A stretch of DNA of 64,000 nt from Roridomyces roridus (Eukaryota; Basidiomycota; Agaricomycetes; Agaricales; Mycenaceae): positions 62,001 through 126,000 of the forward strand of contig JARKIF010000040.1 in NCBI GenBank assembly GCA_029378245.1. Reading direction: 5' to 3'. The notes under the pieces were generated by a model. It was given only the letters and a program-made list of their open reading frames with translations. It searched no databases and was not told the DNA's origin. Each line of letters starts with the position of its first letter. Position 1 is the stretch's first letter. Below are positions 44,680 through 54,455 of this stretch, one piece after another. A program made the position numbers and the translations under genes.

Positions 44680-45881
44680 CTAAGGGCCATGCACCATCAT
44701 CCTCACAGACTCCAACTGGTACCGCGAGCAGTCCAGGTGCCACGAAACGTACCCATCCCGGAATCCCCGCCACTGCCTCGCCATGTCGACATCCACATCA
44801 TCCAATTCCGCCACCACCTCGCCTTGCATCTTACGGTCACACTGTTTCAAGCGCACGATCGAGTCAATTCGACCCGCGGCGTCGCGGAGCTCGTCGCAGA
44901 GCAGCTTGACCGTGTCCAGCGCCGTCCAGGTCCCGTCTGTGCCAGTACCACGTGCACCGGTCGCAGAGAGCGAGCGCGTGCGGAGGTTGATAAGGTTGTA
45001 CGTCTCTCCTTCGAGCTCTTCTTTGTGAAACGACAGGACATCGTTCATCACCTCCTGTTACCTGTGTCAGCGGGGTTAGATGGAGAGAATGGGCACTGAC
45101 GATGTAGAAACTCATGTCGGGGATTGCTCTGCAGAATTTCAACAAGGGGATATTCTGTTCTGGGTTTGCCTTGAGGATGGCTGCGGCGTATGCCTCGCCG
45201 ATTCCGGATTTTGATCGAAGGTAGCGTGGGCTATTGCGAATATGTGAGAGGTACAGTTTTTATATGGTTCTCGGACTCACAAGTTTAGCCCACTTGCGTC
45301 GACATAGGACGCCCCGCGCGGTCCTTCCATCTAGTTGCAATTCAGATCATCTTGCAAGCCCGAAAACCCTGAAAACATACCAAGTCTTTCACTATCTGCT
45401 TCTCCATCAGGCACGCGTCCAGAAAATCTATCCAGGGAATCACCCCCATATTCCTCAAAATCGCGTCGTCCCCGAACATGTCCGACACCTCGATACAACT
45501 CTGTTGGTACAAAGCTAGCAGGCCATTCGGCTGCGGCTCGCCCCGATAGAATCGATTCGTGAACATGGCAATTTGCGCGCAGAGCTCCTCGTCATCCATC
45601 GCACCGTCGATCACGATCACCATCGCCGTGAGCTTGACGTAGATGAGTTTCAGGGACGGGTCCGTGAATGGGTAGCCGAAATCCATGATCCCGCCTGCAT
45701 GGACCTCCAACTGGGCGAGTTGCTTGCTGCTGTAGGTCAATGTAGGTCCTAGAGTGTTGACCATCCAGTCATGGTAGGGATCCCAGAACCGTGCGTCGGG
45801 CTCCGAGCGGGGGACGTGGCGATATCCCATCTCGCGCAAAAGCTGCTGGATGTACGTTGTGTAATTCGCACTGGCTACCAT
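44680..45881 (-). CDS. Trichodiene-synthase-like sesquiterpene synthase, 351 aa
   Basis: Four exons: 45881-45381, 45330-45281, 45230-45101, 45054-44680; 1056 coding bases, no interruptions. Family landmarks: the acidic metal site VIVIDGAMDDEEL (aligns with the LDDSKDD region of trichodiene synthase), FPRYLRSKSGIGEAYA, and the second metal site NDVLSFHKEE (NDxxSxxKE). Length is close to that of trichodiene synthases. Such enzymes ionise farnesyl diphosphate with magnesium and cyclise it in the cytosol; the product cannot be told from sequence. The start is set by an ATG 50 bp after a TATA box, conserved in copy A. Neighbours: the A-T-TE gene downstream in the same direction, a membrane-protein gene upstream. 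Confidence 0.9.
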
Positions 45882-45929
45882 CCTTGCGAAGAGAAGAAAT
45901 GTTACATCTTTCGGTGAGTTGGAGGACAC

Positions 45930-45935
45930 TTTATA
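45930..45935 (-). promoter_or_regulatory. TATA box of terpene synthase
   Basis: TATAAA on the minus strand, about 50 bp before the ATG, conserved in copy A (13702-13707). Confidence 0.65.
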
Positions 45936-47338
45936 CTATCCCAAGTCAACGTCACAATATGATCATGAATGTATCTCCGCACATGGGCCCTGCCGCACTC
46001 CCGGATGCGGCCGGCGGGCGGGAGTCCGAATCAACCTCTCTGAAAACAATATTCTCATTCGTGCTGGTGGGTAGGCAATGGCACGGGTACGCCATACTGC
46101 GCGGGTACACGGATGTTACCAACGCGGGTATGTATACGACTTCCTAGGATTAATAGTGCAGAACTAGACGCGGTCCACTCATTCTATTTTACTTGGCCGT
46201 CAACATCTAGACCTCAGGCTCATTGATTGCGGAAACGGCGGTCTGTCTCGCGCTCAAAGTTCATGTCGGAGTCGGAGAAGTAGCCGTATAGGCGGATATT
46301 AGGCAACAAGACGGCCCAGGCAAGCCTCAGGCGAAGGAACTCTGGGCGCCCTCGCCTCGGCGGGAACCTTCGTCCAGCAAACTATGTTGCCCGCGTTGTA
46401 CTAATTTTGGGGACAAGCCCGCCGGCACTTCATTTTCGCCTTGATCGGCAATTGCAACTTTGAAATGAACTTGGAGGTGATCGGATGTCGCTGCCCTAAA
46501 CGAACATGCGGCTGGTTCGGGGACTTCGGCTTGTGTGAAGTGAAAGGAGATCACGAGTAGCGGGGGTTGCTACTTCAAGCCAACTGGAACTTGAACCAGT
46601 AGTCTCCGGTCGCATACTGTTTTCATTATGTAAACCCACTGTGGTTGCGGCACGCTTGATGCGCTATCATCGGTGTGATCTACCGAGATCACGTCAACTG
46701 CATCCGCAATCATCGCCTCTTGCCTTCTACCACCCACAAACCACTCACGTCTTTTCAGGATGGACTATGTGCTTTGTCACCTGAAGTCGTTGCCATCCTG
46801 AAGCAGACACAGACACGTCACAATACTTATGAATGTGTATCAATCCGCAGCAGTCCGGATGGGGCGCATTCAAATAAAGGGAAACGTCAATGTCCGCTCT
46901 GGCTACCACTAGGACTAATGGCGCCGAACGAGACGGTCAAGTTCCAATCTATTGCAGTCTTCCCGGTCTTCCCGGAATTCATCAATCCTGCGCTGATGCC
47001 GGAATCAGCGAATTGCAAAAAGTAAACTTATCACGCACGCCTCGGACTGCGTCCAGACTCCAGACTGAGACTACTTCTGACAGACCGCGGCTCCGGTGCT
47101 TACGGCCGTCACGGGACGATCCGATGCCGTTGGGCGGAACACCATATGCATATGATCGCATCCAAAAAAAGCTCTGTCACCTCGCACCACTTATTATTGG
47201 GTTCAATACACCTCACAAGCCTGACAGGACTTCGTGCTCACTTCAAATTCAATCCGCCGTTCCAACGTCGGGACGGCGCGCTCCGCACAACTTAACAGGC
47301 ATTGAACCGTTCATCTCTTCTCCTCCTCCACCCCCGCC
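45936..47338. other. Spacer between terpene synthase and membrane-protein gene
   Basis: Divergent promoter region of 1.4 kb, conserved in copy A apart from a 496-bp MITE there. Conserved words include AATGTCCGC and GGATTGATACACATTC-like stretches. No gene is seen. Confidence 0.5.
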
Positions 47339-48037
47339 ATGACCCACTCGACTCCCCGCTCAAACGACCATACCCACCCGTGCAACATTTTCTTCGAATA
47401 CAGCATCATCGCGGTATTCGTTCTCCTTTTCCTCACTCCCGCCGTCCTCTCGTGTTTCCCGGGCACAGCTGGATCTGCCCTGATTGCCGCGCTGCTGTGG
47501 GTGGATGGGGAGCTCTTGCATGGATACGCGGTGCTTTGTATTGTCCTTGCCATCGTATATGTGCCCGCTGGATTCGGAGCTGTACACGAATGGCTCACAA
47601 AGAAGCTATCCAACCGTGCCATCGATATTGCACACTCGAAATCTGCCTCGGCGCTCGAAGCGGGTATCATGCCATTCCCCGCTCGTTTGCCTCCATCCAA
47701 CTCTTACTTCACGGGAACCAACAGGACCCTCGCCATCTTCTACCACACGTGCATCATTCTCATCTACATCCACAACAAGGGTGTCGTTTCCCCACACCAC
47801 TCCGGGTTGGAGAACACGAGAGACGCGTCCGTCTTCGTGGTGCGCGGCCTAGGGGTGGATTTCGTCGTGCTGTTGGGGGTCGAGTTGTTGGCGAGATGTG
47901 TCGGGGAGCTCGAGGTGCGGTTGAACATGGGAGAGGAGGAGGGGTATTCGCTGACAGACTTGGACGGAGATGCCGCAGGTTCGGCCTTTGTAGAAGAAAA
48001 GGAGAGAGAACATTCGGAGACTGTTTTTGGTCGATGA
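47339..48037 (+). CDS. Four-helix membrane protein, array member 1 (232 aa)
   Basis: Single exon with CCATG start. Helices at about residues 19-40 (FFEYSIIAVFVLLFLTPAVL) and 50-77 (LIAALLWVDGELLHGYAVL...), a linker with SALEAGIMP, helices at about 130-148 (LAIFYHTCIILIYIHNKG) and 162-182 (FVVRGLGVDFVVLLGVELL), then a charged tail. The VDGELLHGYAVL segment corresponds to ADKLYNGVAV in other members. Family and function unknown; plasma or internal membrane location inferred. Copy A of this gene (15553-25504) is destroyed. Confidence 0.82.
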   Translation: MTHSTPRSNDHTHPCNIFFEYSIIAVFVLLFLTPAVLSCFPGTAGSALIAALLWVDGELLHGYAVLCIVLAIVYVPAGFGAVHEWLTKKLSNRAIDIAHSKSASALEAGIMPFPARLPPSNSYFTGTNRTLAIFYHTCIILIYIHNKGVVSPHHSGLENTRDASVFVVRGLGVDFVVLLGVELLARCVGELEVRLNMGEEEGYSLTDLDGDAAGSAFVEEKEREHSETVFGR

Positions 48038-48090
48038 GGGGAATGCTCAATCCACGAGACTATATGCATAATATGGGAACTCGTAGATAG

Positions 48091-48867
48091 TTACTGGCCA
48101 GTCATCATGTCCACGATATCACCTCCCAAATGGTGCCCAACATGTCCGCCCATGTGCATCGCTCTTTTATTATTACGATCGGCCTTGAAGTTTGAGAAGA
48201 AAGATATGAGCCACAGTCACAATCAAAGAAATCAGAGCAACTATCTCACATCTTGCCGACGTATCTCGGTGTACACCATCGCCATGAGGAGAAACGCGCG
48301 CTCGGTCACGTCTTGTGACATCGGCCTGCGTATCGTCGCCGCCACATTCCTGGAAAATACCTTGCGCTGATATGGAATGAAGACCACCCTTGGGCGTCCT
48401 TTGTCTGGCCCAAATTGTGGGATAGCCTATCCCAGCTTTCCAAGTTAGACCTTTTCAGCAGCAGGAGAGACTATGACCACGCGCCTGTAACTGTGTTTTG
48501 CCGTTGTGGTACTTGATATGGAATGGCTGCCGATTGTTCAACCAGTTCCACTGGCGTCTCCTGAAATGATTTATACAGTAAGAATTTGCAACCTGATGCA
48601 TAGACAACCACGGCACCCGCTGAACGTCCCAACGTGTTGCTTCAGAGATTGTACCCCGCGGCGGACACCATTGATTGTGAAACTCTTGCCATTCTGCCAG
48701 TCGATCGTGTATACTTTGCCGTCTGCAGCAGTTATAGTGGTGACTTTGCGACCCCACATGAAACTCTTGGTCGTTGTGAGAGTGTAGTGGGCGTGTCCCT
48801 GCTGGTCAATGACGGTGGTGTTGAGTAGATCGAAGCTCCGAAATGTCAACAAGAGTCCAGCAGCCAT
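48091..48867 (-). pseudogene. DUF6593-like protein gene, C-terminal part doubtful
   Basis: The ATG at 48867 starts MAAGLLLTFRSFDLLNTTVID, followed by YTLTTTKS, RKVTTITAADG and YTIDWQNG, wording of the DUF6593-like families common in Agaricomycetes. A 56-nt intron (GTGCCG...TTTCAG) after TFSG restores the frame to RRQWNWLNN...YHNGKTQLQARG. The next junction cannot be solved: where the paralogue has CTG GGA TGG AAG GCT, this gene has CTG GGA TAG GCT. Downstream the frame VVFIPYQRKVFSRNVAATIR...VYTEIRRQD and the last exon, ending at 48091, are intact. Either a young pseudogene or a splice I cannot see. Function unknown. Confidence 0.6.
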
Positions 48868-49359
48868 TGGAGCGAGTGGTGAGTCCTTCGGTGGGAGCGG
48901 GCGATTGAGTTAGGGAGGACACGAAGGTAGAACGAGGCCGAGCTTGTTTTATGTGCACTTCCCCAGAGAAAAATGTCTCCTCACACGTTCGCTCACTTTA
49001 GAAAAGATTTGTTCTCGCTGTGGCCCAATCGGAGAACCTGGATTCACACCGCCATCCGATAGAACAAGGAGCAGGCGCTAGATCTCGCCGCTCTATGGGT
49101 GGCCCGCCACATCTTGCTCAACGTGAATTCGGATGAGAAAGTGCTCAGTAGAATGAGATCGAGTGACCAGTGTCTGAGCCCGCCCAGTGGGAAAGGATCC
49201 GCTTGTTATGCACATGAAAATGTCACGTAGAAGGTTCTAACTTATTCTGTGATCACTTACCGCTGCGGGGCCCAATCGGAGTTGAATCGGAGTCGAATGG
49301 GAAGGCGCCATGAACAGACACGAGGCGACTACTGCTTCGAAGATCCGAGTACCGCTCTC
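48868..49359. other. Intergenic with repeated GCCCAATCGGAG motif
   Basis: Upstream region of the preceding minus-strand gene. GGCCCAATCGGAG occurs here twice (about 49022 and 49268) and again near 50245 and 55780. No gene. Confidence 0.5.
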
Positions 49360-50132
49360 TTACGCTCCCCCGGTTATTAAAAAGTGTCCCACAGAGTACA
49401 CCATATGTCCACCCATGTACCACACCTTCTTCTTGCGACGCTTGGCCTTGAGGAGAAGAATACAGGAATGATGAGCCACAGTAAGATGAGAGAAACCAGG
49501 GCAGGTACTCACATCTTGCCGAAGAGTCTCTGTGTAAACCAGAGCCATGATCAGAAACGCGCGCTCGGATGCATCCTGTGTCTTGGGCACGCGTATTGTA
49601 GCTTCCACATTTCGGGAAAAATACTCATGCTTGTACGGTGTGAAGATCACCCTTGCGTGTGTCTGGTCTTGCCCAAATTGTGGTATAGCCTTCCATCCCA
49701 GTCCTGGTTAGTGCTTTTGAATCGGAGAACGACCTCGAGACCACGCGCCTGTAACTGCGACTTGCTGTCATGCCACTTGATATGGAAAGGTTTGTTGTCG
49801 TTCCAATTCCACTTCCGCCGCCTGTAATAAGTAGTGCCTTCAGAATTGCACTTCAACCAAAAAGCACGGCCATCGCACCCGCTGAAGAACCCAACATTCT
49901 CCTTCAGATCTGGTATGCGACGCTGCACACCGCCGATAGTGAAATTCCTCTTCCCCCAGTCAATCAAATATTCTTGACCTCCTGCGGCAGTTATCGTGGT
50001 AATTCTCCGAAATCCCAAGAGACTCTTCGTTGTCCTCAGAGTATAGTGAAGAGTATGTCTGTGGCCGTCGATAAGGGCAGTATTCAGTAAATCCGGGCTC
50101 TGAAAAGTCAGATCGAGCCAGTAAGTGGCCAT
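49360..50132 (-). CDS. DUF6593-like protein
   Basis: The ATG at 50132 gives MATYWLDLTFQSPDLLNTALID, then YTLRTTKSLLG, RRITTITAAGGQEYLIDW. Inferred introns: GTGCGA...TTACAG (57 nt, in phase), GTCTCG...AACCAG (38 nt) leading to GWKAIPQFGQDQTHARVIFTPYKHEYFSRN, and GTGAGT...CTCAAG before the last exon AKRRKKKVWYMGGHMVYSVGHF, with a stop at 49360. The 38-nt intron is short and least certain. The paralogue next door has a stop at the matching point. Role unknown; the family is thought to be lineage-specific. Confidence 0.68.
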
Positions 50133-50877
50133 CGGGGTGAGTTAGGAGACGGTGGGAGAGGATCTGCCTTTATGCCCACTTCTCCAGATAAAATTGTCTC
50201 CTCGAACGTTCAACGTTCAATGCCTGATTGCTTGCCGCGATTGGGCCCAATCGGAGTTGAATCGGAGAAGAACGTGAAGCTAGCCGGAGGCAGACACAAG
50301 ATCACTTTCGCTGCTCGTAGTCTTCCTCTGTGAGAATCCGGTACGAGGTCGGAGCGAGAATCTAGTTGTGGCTAACTACTGGTGGGAGCGAAAGGAGGGA
50401 ATTGTTTGTCGCTGCTATGACAAATTCAAATTACTCATCAGAGATGCGATCATCGGCTGTCTTTGATCACCAGCTCTTTCTCTCGACCTCCGTCCCAACT
50501 CCGTCCTCGATTTGCAGAAGACTACTGGGAATCTGTGCTTTTCAGCCATGGGCTCGGAAGACTCTCACTCTCCATGATTTTAATTCCGCATCGAGACCGC
50601 ACAGTCGCCCAACGTGTCTCAGTTCTGACTTGGAGTCTCTGTCTGGAATCTGGATGTCCCCAAGATGTCGCCATGGTCGCGGCTGTAGACTCATCCGCTC
50701 AATTCGCATTTCAATCGGCTATCCTCCTTTCTCCTCTTCCATCAAGCCAGTTCTTTGCTAGCCAGCAACTCCAAGAATACTCTGAAGTTCGTGCCCGATT
50801 CTCGGAACTTTGTGGCGCAAACTCCTCCCACGTCAGACCTCGAGGCAGTGCGCGCTCTCTCTTCACCCACTTCCACC
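50133..50877. other. Divergent upstream region, start of tandem block 1
   Basis: Between the DUF6593-like gene and array member 2. From about 50187 it is repeated at about 55722-56375. It holds the motif GCCCAATCGGAGTTGAATCGGAG. No gene. Confidence 0.55.
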
Positions 50878-51489
50878 ATGGGCTGGCGAGGCTTCCTCGG
50901 CGTAGTCGCTTACATCGCTCTCCTCGTTATCCTCCACTTCTCCATCACCACCTTCGCCCGTACCCACCACGATACGTTCATGGCCATGTATCCCACCGCC
51001 ATGTGGGTGCTAGGCAAACTCGCCAAGGCGACCTTGCTCGCCGGCATCTTCCTTATCGCACACGTCACTCAGAAAGTGCGCACAGGACAGTGGACCTTCA
51101 CTCCCCTCTGGGCCGCACGCCCAGGTGATACCGTACCGACGCCCAGGGAACTGGAAAGTGGCCACGGCTGTGACCTGACGGAAGCGCCCGTGGATGATCC
51201 TAAAGCTCCCATCGCTCCCATCCCCACCGTAACGCCGGCGGCACAAGACCCAGCGCAAACATTATTCATGTCCATCTACAGCTTCGTAGCCTTCATCCTC
51301 TTCCTATTCGCGATGGGCAGCTACCTCATGATCGCACTGGGCGTCGTCAGCTTGAAGGATAAATCGCTCGTTGATAACGTACTGAGCTTTGGGTGGGCGA
51401 TGTTGGAAGGGCTTGAAGTCCTGTTCGTCGGGGTGATGTGTGTTTATGTGGGGATGCGGGTGCGAATGCTTTGTGTGCGCGGGCAGTAG
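50878..51489 (+). CDS. Four-helix membrane protein, array member 2 (203 aa)
   Basis: The ATG at 50878 has a CCACCATG context; upstream in-frame codons are not conserved in the duplicate. Helices at about 4-26, 44-64, 131-155 and 172-195. The linker carries RELESGHGCDLTEAPVDD, a variant of the LEAGTAP motif. The loop VSLKDKSLVDNVLS and the segment LEGLEVLFVGVM match the family's SL-x-KS-x-x-QNVLD and LRG-x-EVN. Ends with a basic tail MRVRMLCVRGQ. Its duplicate is member 6 at 56376. Function unknown. Confidence 0.83.
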   Translation: MGWRGFLGVVAYIALLVILHFSITTFARTHHDTFMAMYPTAMWVLGKLAKATLLAGIFLIAHVTQKVRTGQWTFTPLWAARPGDTVPTPRELESGHGCDLTEAPVDDPKAPIAPIPTVTPAAQDPAQTLFMSIYSFVAFILFLFAMGSYLMIALGVVSLKDKSLVDNVLSFGWAMLEGLEVLFVGVMCVYVGMRVRMLCVRGQ

Positions 51490-51643
51490 GCTAGGGTTTG
51501 TTCAGATATTTATTATATGGCGATCTCTGTCTTTCTCCAAACTTGTTCGAGCCGAACGCAGATTGAACTTGCCAGTGGATCAGTACATGAATTCTCTTCC
51601 TAAAATCCCAGAGAAAAACTGGATCAGGACCCGAACCGCCGGA

Positions 51644-51698
51644 CAGCGAATCGAACGCTAAATCAGGCCATTAGAACGAGTGCTAAGCGCTGAGGCTA
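51644..51698 (-). repeat. tRNA-like relic
   Basis: Minus strand: A-box-like TAGCCTCAGCGCTTAGC (51682-51698) and a T-arm-like TAGCGTTCGATTCGCTG (51644-51660). The acceptor and D stems do not pair, so it is not an intact tRNA. It is repeated at 57104-57160 with more damage. Confidence 0.5.
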
Positions 51699-52071
51699 CG
51701 ATCTCTTCCTCCTAAAGTTAGGAAAGGTGTTGAACCTGTACCAGACCTGCTCTGTGTCTACCGGGAGAAAATTCCCTGCCTCTTCAACATCGTCGAAGAC
51801 TGGTTCAGCCGTAAGTGATGTGGAAGACCCACTGTCACCCACACAATTTCCAAATTGACCAAGAAAAACATGCTTGCAAACCCAAGTCACGACACCGAAT
51901 TGAACGGGGCATCCGTACACTGAGCTTTGAAAGAACATTGTTGAAATTGCACGGGAATGCTCCTCGATAGCAGGTACAGCAGATTATCGATACTCGAAGA
52001 ACAAGATGGTCATGGCCACCCTCGCTGGGAAATCCACAGCAAGTAACGGTCGGCCATTGTGCAGCCCACGC

Positions 52072-52716
52072 CTAGACGCCCACGACAGATTCAATCTCCT
52101 TCTCTTCCTTCGAAAGTGGAACCTGCACCGCGTCTCCTGTGCGGTTACACACCCTACACCAAAACAACTCTCCACTCAAGAACCCAATCACCACGAATTC
52201 CACGACCGCAATCCCCAGCCCTTGCAGGATGAAGACGAACCCGTCTACGAAATTCTGGGGCATGCATTTCGACGATGAGATGATGTCGTGGCGGAGGATG
52301 TAGTCGGCGGCGATGTAGGCGTAGATGAGGAAACCGAGGGTTGCGAGAATTTCTATGAGCTGGGCCCTCGGGGTGACTGCGGGAATGGGGGTACCCTCCG
52401 GATCCCAGACCAGAACGCGTGCAGGCACCGTCCGAGGTATCAGCCTTTCGGACTCGGCCTCGGAATCCAACGCCTCAGGTCGCATGCAGCGCCTGACAAA
52501 CGACCTCCCCACCTCAACCAACCCGATACAAATGCACCCCACATCAAAGACGAAGCAGAGCGCCGCGACGCCGTGCATGTATTTGTCTGATACCCAGAAT
52601 GCAGCGGCGGCTGTTTGCCGGAAGGCAGAGAGGATGTAGGGTGCTAATAGAACGAGCGCGGTGAGGAGGAAGGATGTTATGACCACTGGTAGGGCGCGGT
52701 TTGAATTCCTGGCCAT
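52072..52716 (-). CDS. Four-helix membrane protein, array member 3 (214 aa)
   Basis: ATG at 52716 (MARNSNRALPVVITSF); another in-frame ATG lies six codons earlier. Helices at about 9-30, 43-68, 123-145 and 165-187. Features: WVSDKYMHGVAALCF, an acidic linker with EALDSEAESERL, the loop DIISSSKCMPQNFVDGF, and a tail ending VPLSKEEKEIESVVGV, shared with members 5 and 7 (VPLSKEEKEFMEEV). A 5'-truncated duplicate is at 57536. Function unknown. Confidence 0.83.
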   Translation of the reverse strand: MARNSNRALPVVITSFLLTALVLLAPYILSAFRQTAAAAFWVSDKYMHGVAALCFVFDVGCICIGLVEVGRSFVRRCMRPEALDSEAESERLIPRTVPARVLVWDPEGTPIPAVTPRAQLIEILATLGFLIYAYIAADYILRHDIISSSKCMPQNFVDGFVFILQGLGIAVVEFVVIGFLSGELFWCRVCNRTGDAVQVPLSKEEKEIESVVGV

Positions 52717-52734
52717 AGTGGAGGGGTGTAGCAT

Positions 52735-53517
52735 GGTGGTGAAGGAAGGAGGCCCGTCGGCGGAAAAGGATTTATTTGTTTATCAGAGCTGTCCGGATCC
52801 ATGGCCAGCGTCTATTGTCAACTTGGCGCTCGGAGCACTCCGTCACATACGAAGACGGGAGAAGCAGCAAGCTCATCTGTTCAATTCATTCGCACAAATA
52901 CATGGGGACACGAAAACTGCGACTTGCCGGGGATGTGGATGTGGGCGGGCGGCGGGGGAGTCTTTGTGCAGACGTTCATGGTACGCCTGGACCAGACCAC
53001 GCGAGGACCAGCTCCAAATTGACCAAAAAAAAAACGCTCTCGACACTAAGTCACGACGCCGAATCGAACGGGTCATTCGTGCGCTAAGCTTTCGACGAGT
53101 GCAGGATGCTGTTATGATTTCCCTGGAGTACTCCTCGATGTGTACACGATTATTTCATCAGAAGAATGAGGTGCGATTCCGGTTGTTTGCGGGAAAGGGA
53201 AGGCAGAGAACAGAGGATATATGGTGTTACTAGAACGAACGCGGTGAGGCTGAAGGATGTTATGACCACGGCCAGGGCGGGGTTACTGGTGTCGAGGTGT
53301 GGCATGGTGGTGAAGGCGTCGGCGGAGGAAGGGAATTTTGTTCAGTTATTTACTAGCGCTGTCCAGCGTCTAATGTGAACTTGGCGCTCCGACACATACG
53401 AAGACGGGAGAAGCAAGGGAACTCTGAGGTCATCTGGTCAATTCATTCGAAAAAAATGTATGGGGACACGAAAACTGCGACTTCCGGCGGATGTGGGTCA
53501 GTGTATGCGTTCGACGA
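52735..53517. other. Upstream region with internal duplication
   Basis: About 52660-52960 is repeated at about 53230-53510 (shared GAAGACGGGAGAAGCA and GGGGACACGAAAACTGCGACTT). Between the two copies lies a B-box-like repeat at 53058-53072. Apart from the short relic listed separately, no gene. Confidence 0.6.
53190..53305 (-). pseudogene. 5' fragment of an array member
   Basis: From the ATG at 53305: MPHLDTSNPALAVVITSFSL, matching the start and first helix of member 3 (NRALPVVITSFLLTALVLLAPYI). Homology ends near 53190. It arose from the local duplication of the member-3 promoter and start. Confidence 0.7.
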
Positions 53518-54189
53518 TCATGCCTCGACATCCTCAAAGAGCACCTTTCCCTCCTTCTGCTGCACCGGCACAGGTAACTCCTCTACCCCACTCCCCCTCT
53601 CCCTCGTCCTCGTCCAACAGCAACGACAAACCGGCTTGACAAACGACGCAACAACCGCCACCCCCATCAACACGCCATACCCAGTCACCAGCCAAATCAA
53701 CACGATCATCCACCCTTCGATCAACCAAGACACGACACTGGCCGCATTCTGTCGGGCGTCGCGATCGAGAGTGATGATGTTGTGCGTGAGGAGGTGGTGG
53801 ACGGCGATGAAGGCGGTGACGAGGAAACCGAGGGCGGTGTAGATGGATTTGTATTTAGCGGAAGGAGATACGGCGGAAGGGGCTGTGAGGCCAGCGTCAA
53901 GTGCTGCTTCTGGACTATCGATGGACGACGCGGATCGCGTGCAGCGCCCAATAATCCACTTCCCCGCATCGTTGACCCAAATACACACGAGGACAACGTC
54001 CCCCACGACGCACACTGCCGAAAAGGCGTGCAGGAAGTTCTCCGTCGCCCGAAAGAACAGCGGTGCGAGTGTGGCTGTCTGTGGGATGGCGGCGAGTATG
54101 GATGGAGAGTAGAGGAAGAGGAGGGTAGGGATGAAGACCGCGAGGTAGAAGAGGACGGTGCGAACGAGGCTGAGCTCTGAATCCGACAT
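53518..54189 (-). CDS. Four-helix membrane protein, array member 4 (223 aa)
   Basis: Single exon, MSDSELSLVRTVLFYLAV. Helices at about 9-32, 46-72, 118-138 and 152-180. The family pattern is diverged: TENFLHAFSAVCVV, linker AALDAGLTAPSA, loop NIITLDRDARQNAASVV, then SWLIEGWMIVLIWL. The tail has a Cys/Arg cluster (CRCCWTRTRERG), possibly a palmitoylation or targeting site (inference), and ends in an acidic run. It has no duplicate in the second block. Function unknown. Confidence 0.82.
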   Translation of the reverse strand: MSDSELSLVRTVLFYLAVFIPTLLFLYSPSILAAIPQTATLAPLFFRATENFLHAFSAVCVVGDVVLVCIWVNDAGKWIIGRCTRSASSIDSPEAALDAGLTAPSAVSPSAKYKSIYTALGFLVTAFIAVHHLLTHNIITLDRDARQNAASVVSWLIEGWMIVLIWLVTGYGVLMGVAVVASFVKPVCRCCWTRTRERGSGVEELPVPVQQKEGKVLFEDVEA

Positions 54190-54216
54190 GGTGGGAGGAA
54201 AGAGAAGACCTGGAAT

Positions 54217-54365
54217 CGGATCAGGGCCATATCTATTGCGGGCTGTGCGCGGCTATGCAAGGGCCGAGAAGCAACGGGAATCGATATCTGACTGTTCTGG
54301 CAGATGCGCAACGGGAAGGTGTTGAGGGAGACCAAGGAACGTGCACGTATGATTCAAGAAATTTA
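54217..54365 (-). mobile_element. Small non-LTR retrotransposon fragment
   Basis: Matches the outer part of the fragment at about 58098-58265 (shared GGGCCATATCTATTGCGGGC). The zinc-knuckle region is not included here. Too short to code. Confidence 0.55.
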
Positions 54366-54455
54366 CAAGAAAACAGCGGGGGATACTCAATTGATATTCA
54401 ACAAAGGCCCATTGTCCCGGAAATTCAGCAACAACGGCCCAAGTCCGATGACGAC

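Larger units (their letters stand above)
44037..48360. repeat. Segmental duplication, copy B (intact)
   Basis: Counterpart of 10536-25770. It contains the 5' end of the A-T-TE gene, the terpene synthase, a spacer, the membrane-protein gene and part of the DUF6593-like gene without any of the four insertions. It also extends leftward into the complete A-T-TE gene, which copy A lacks. Confidence 0.88.
50187..52290. repeat. Tandem block 1 (array members 2 and 3)
   Basis: This segment is repeated in the same orientation at about 55722-57790: shared leader AAAATTGTCTCCTCGAACGTTC, array member 2 against 6, the tRNA-like stretch and the 3' part of member 3 against its relic. Confidence 0.88.
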
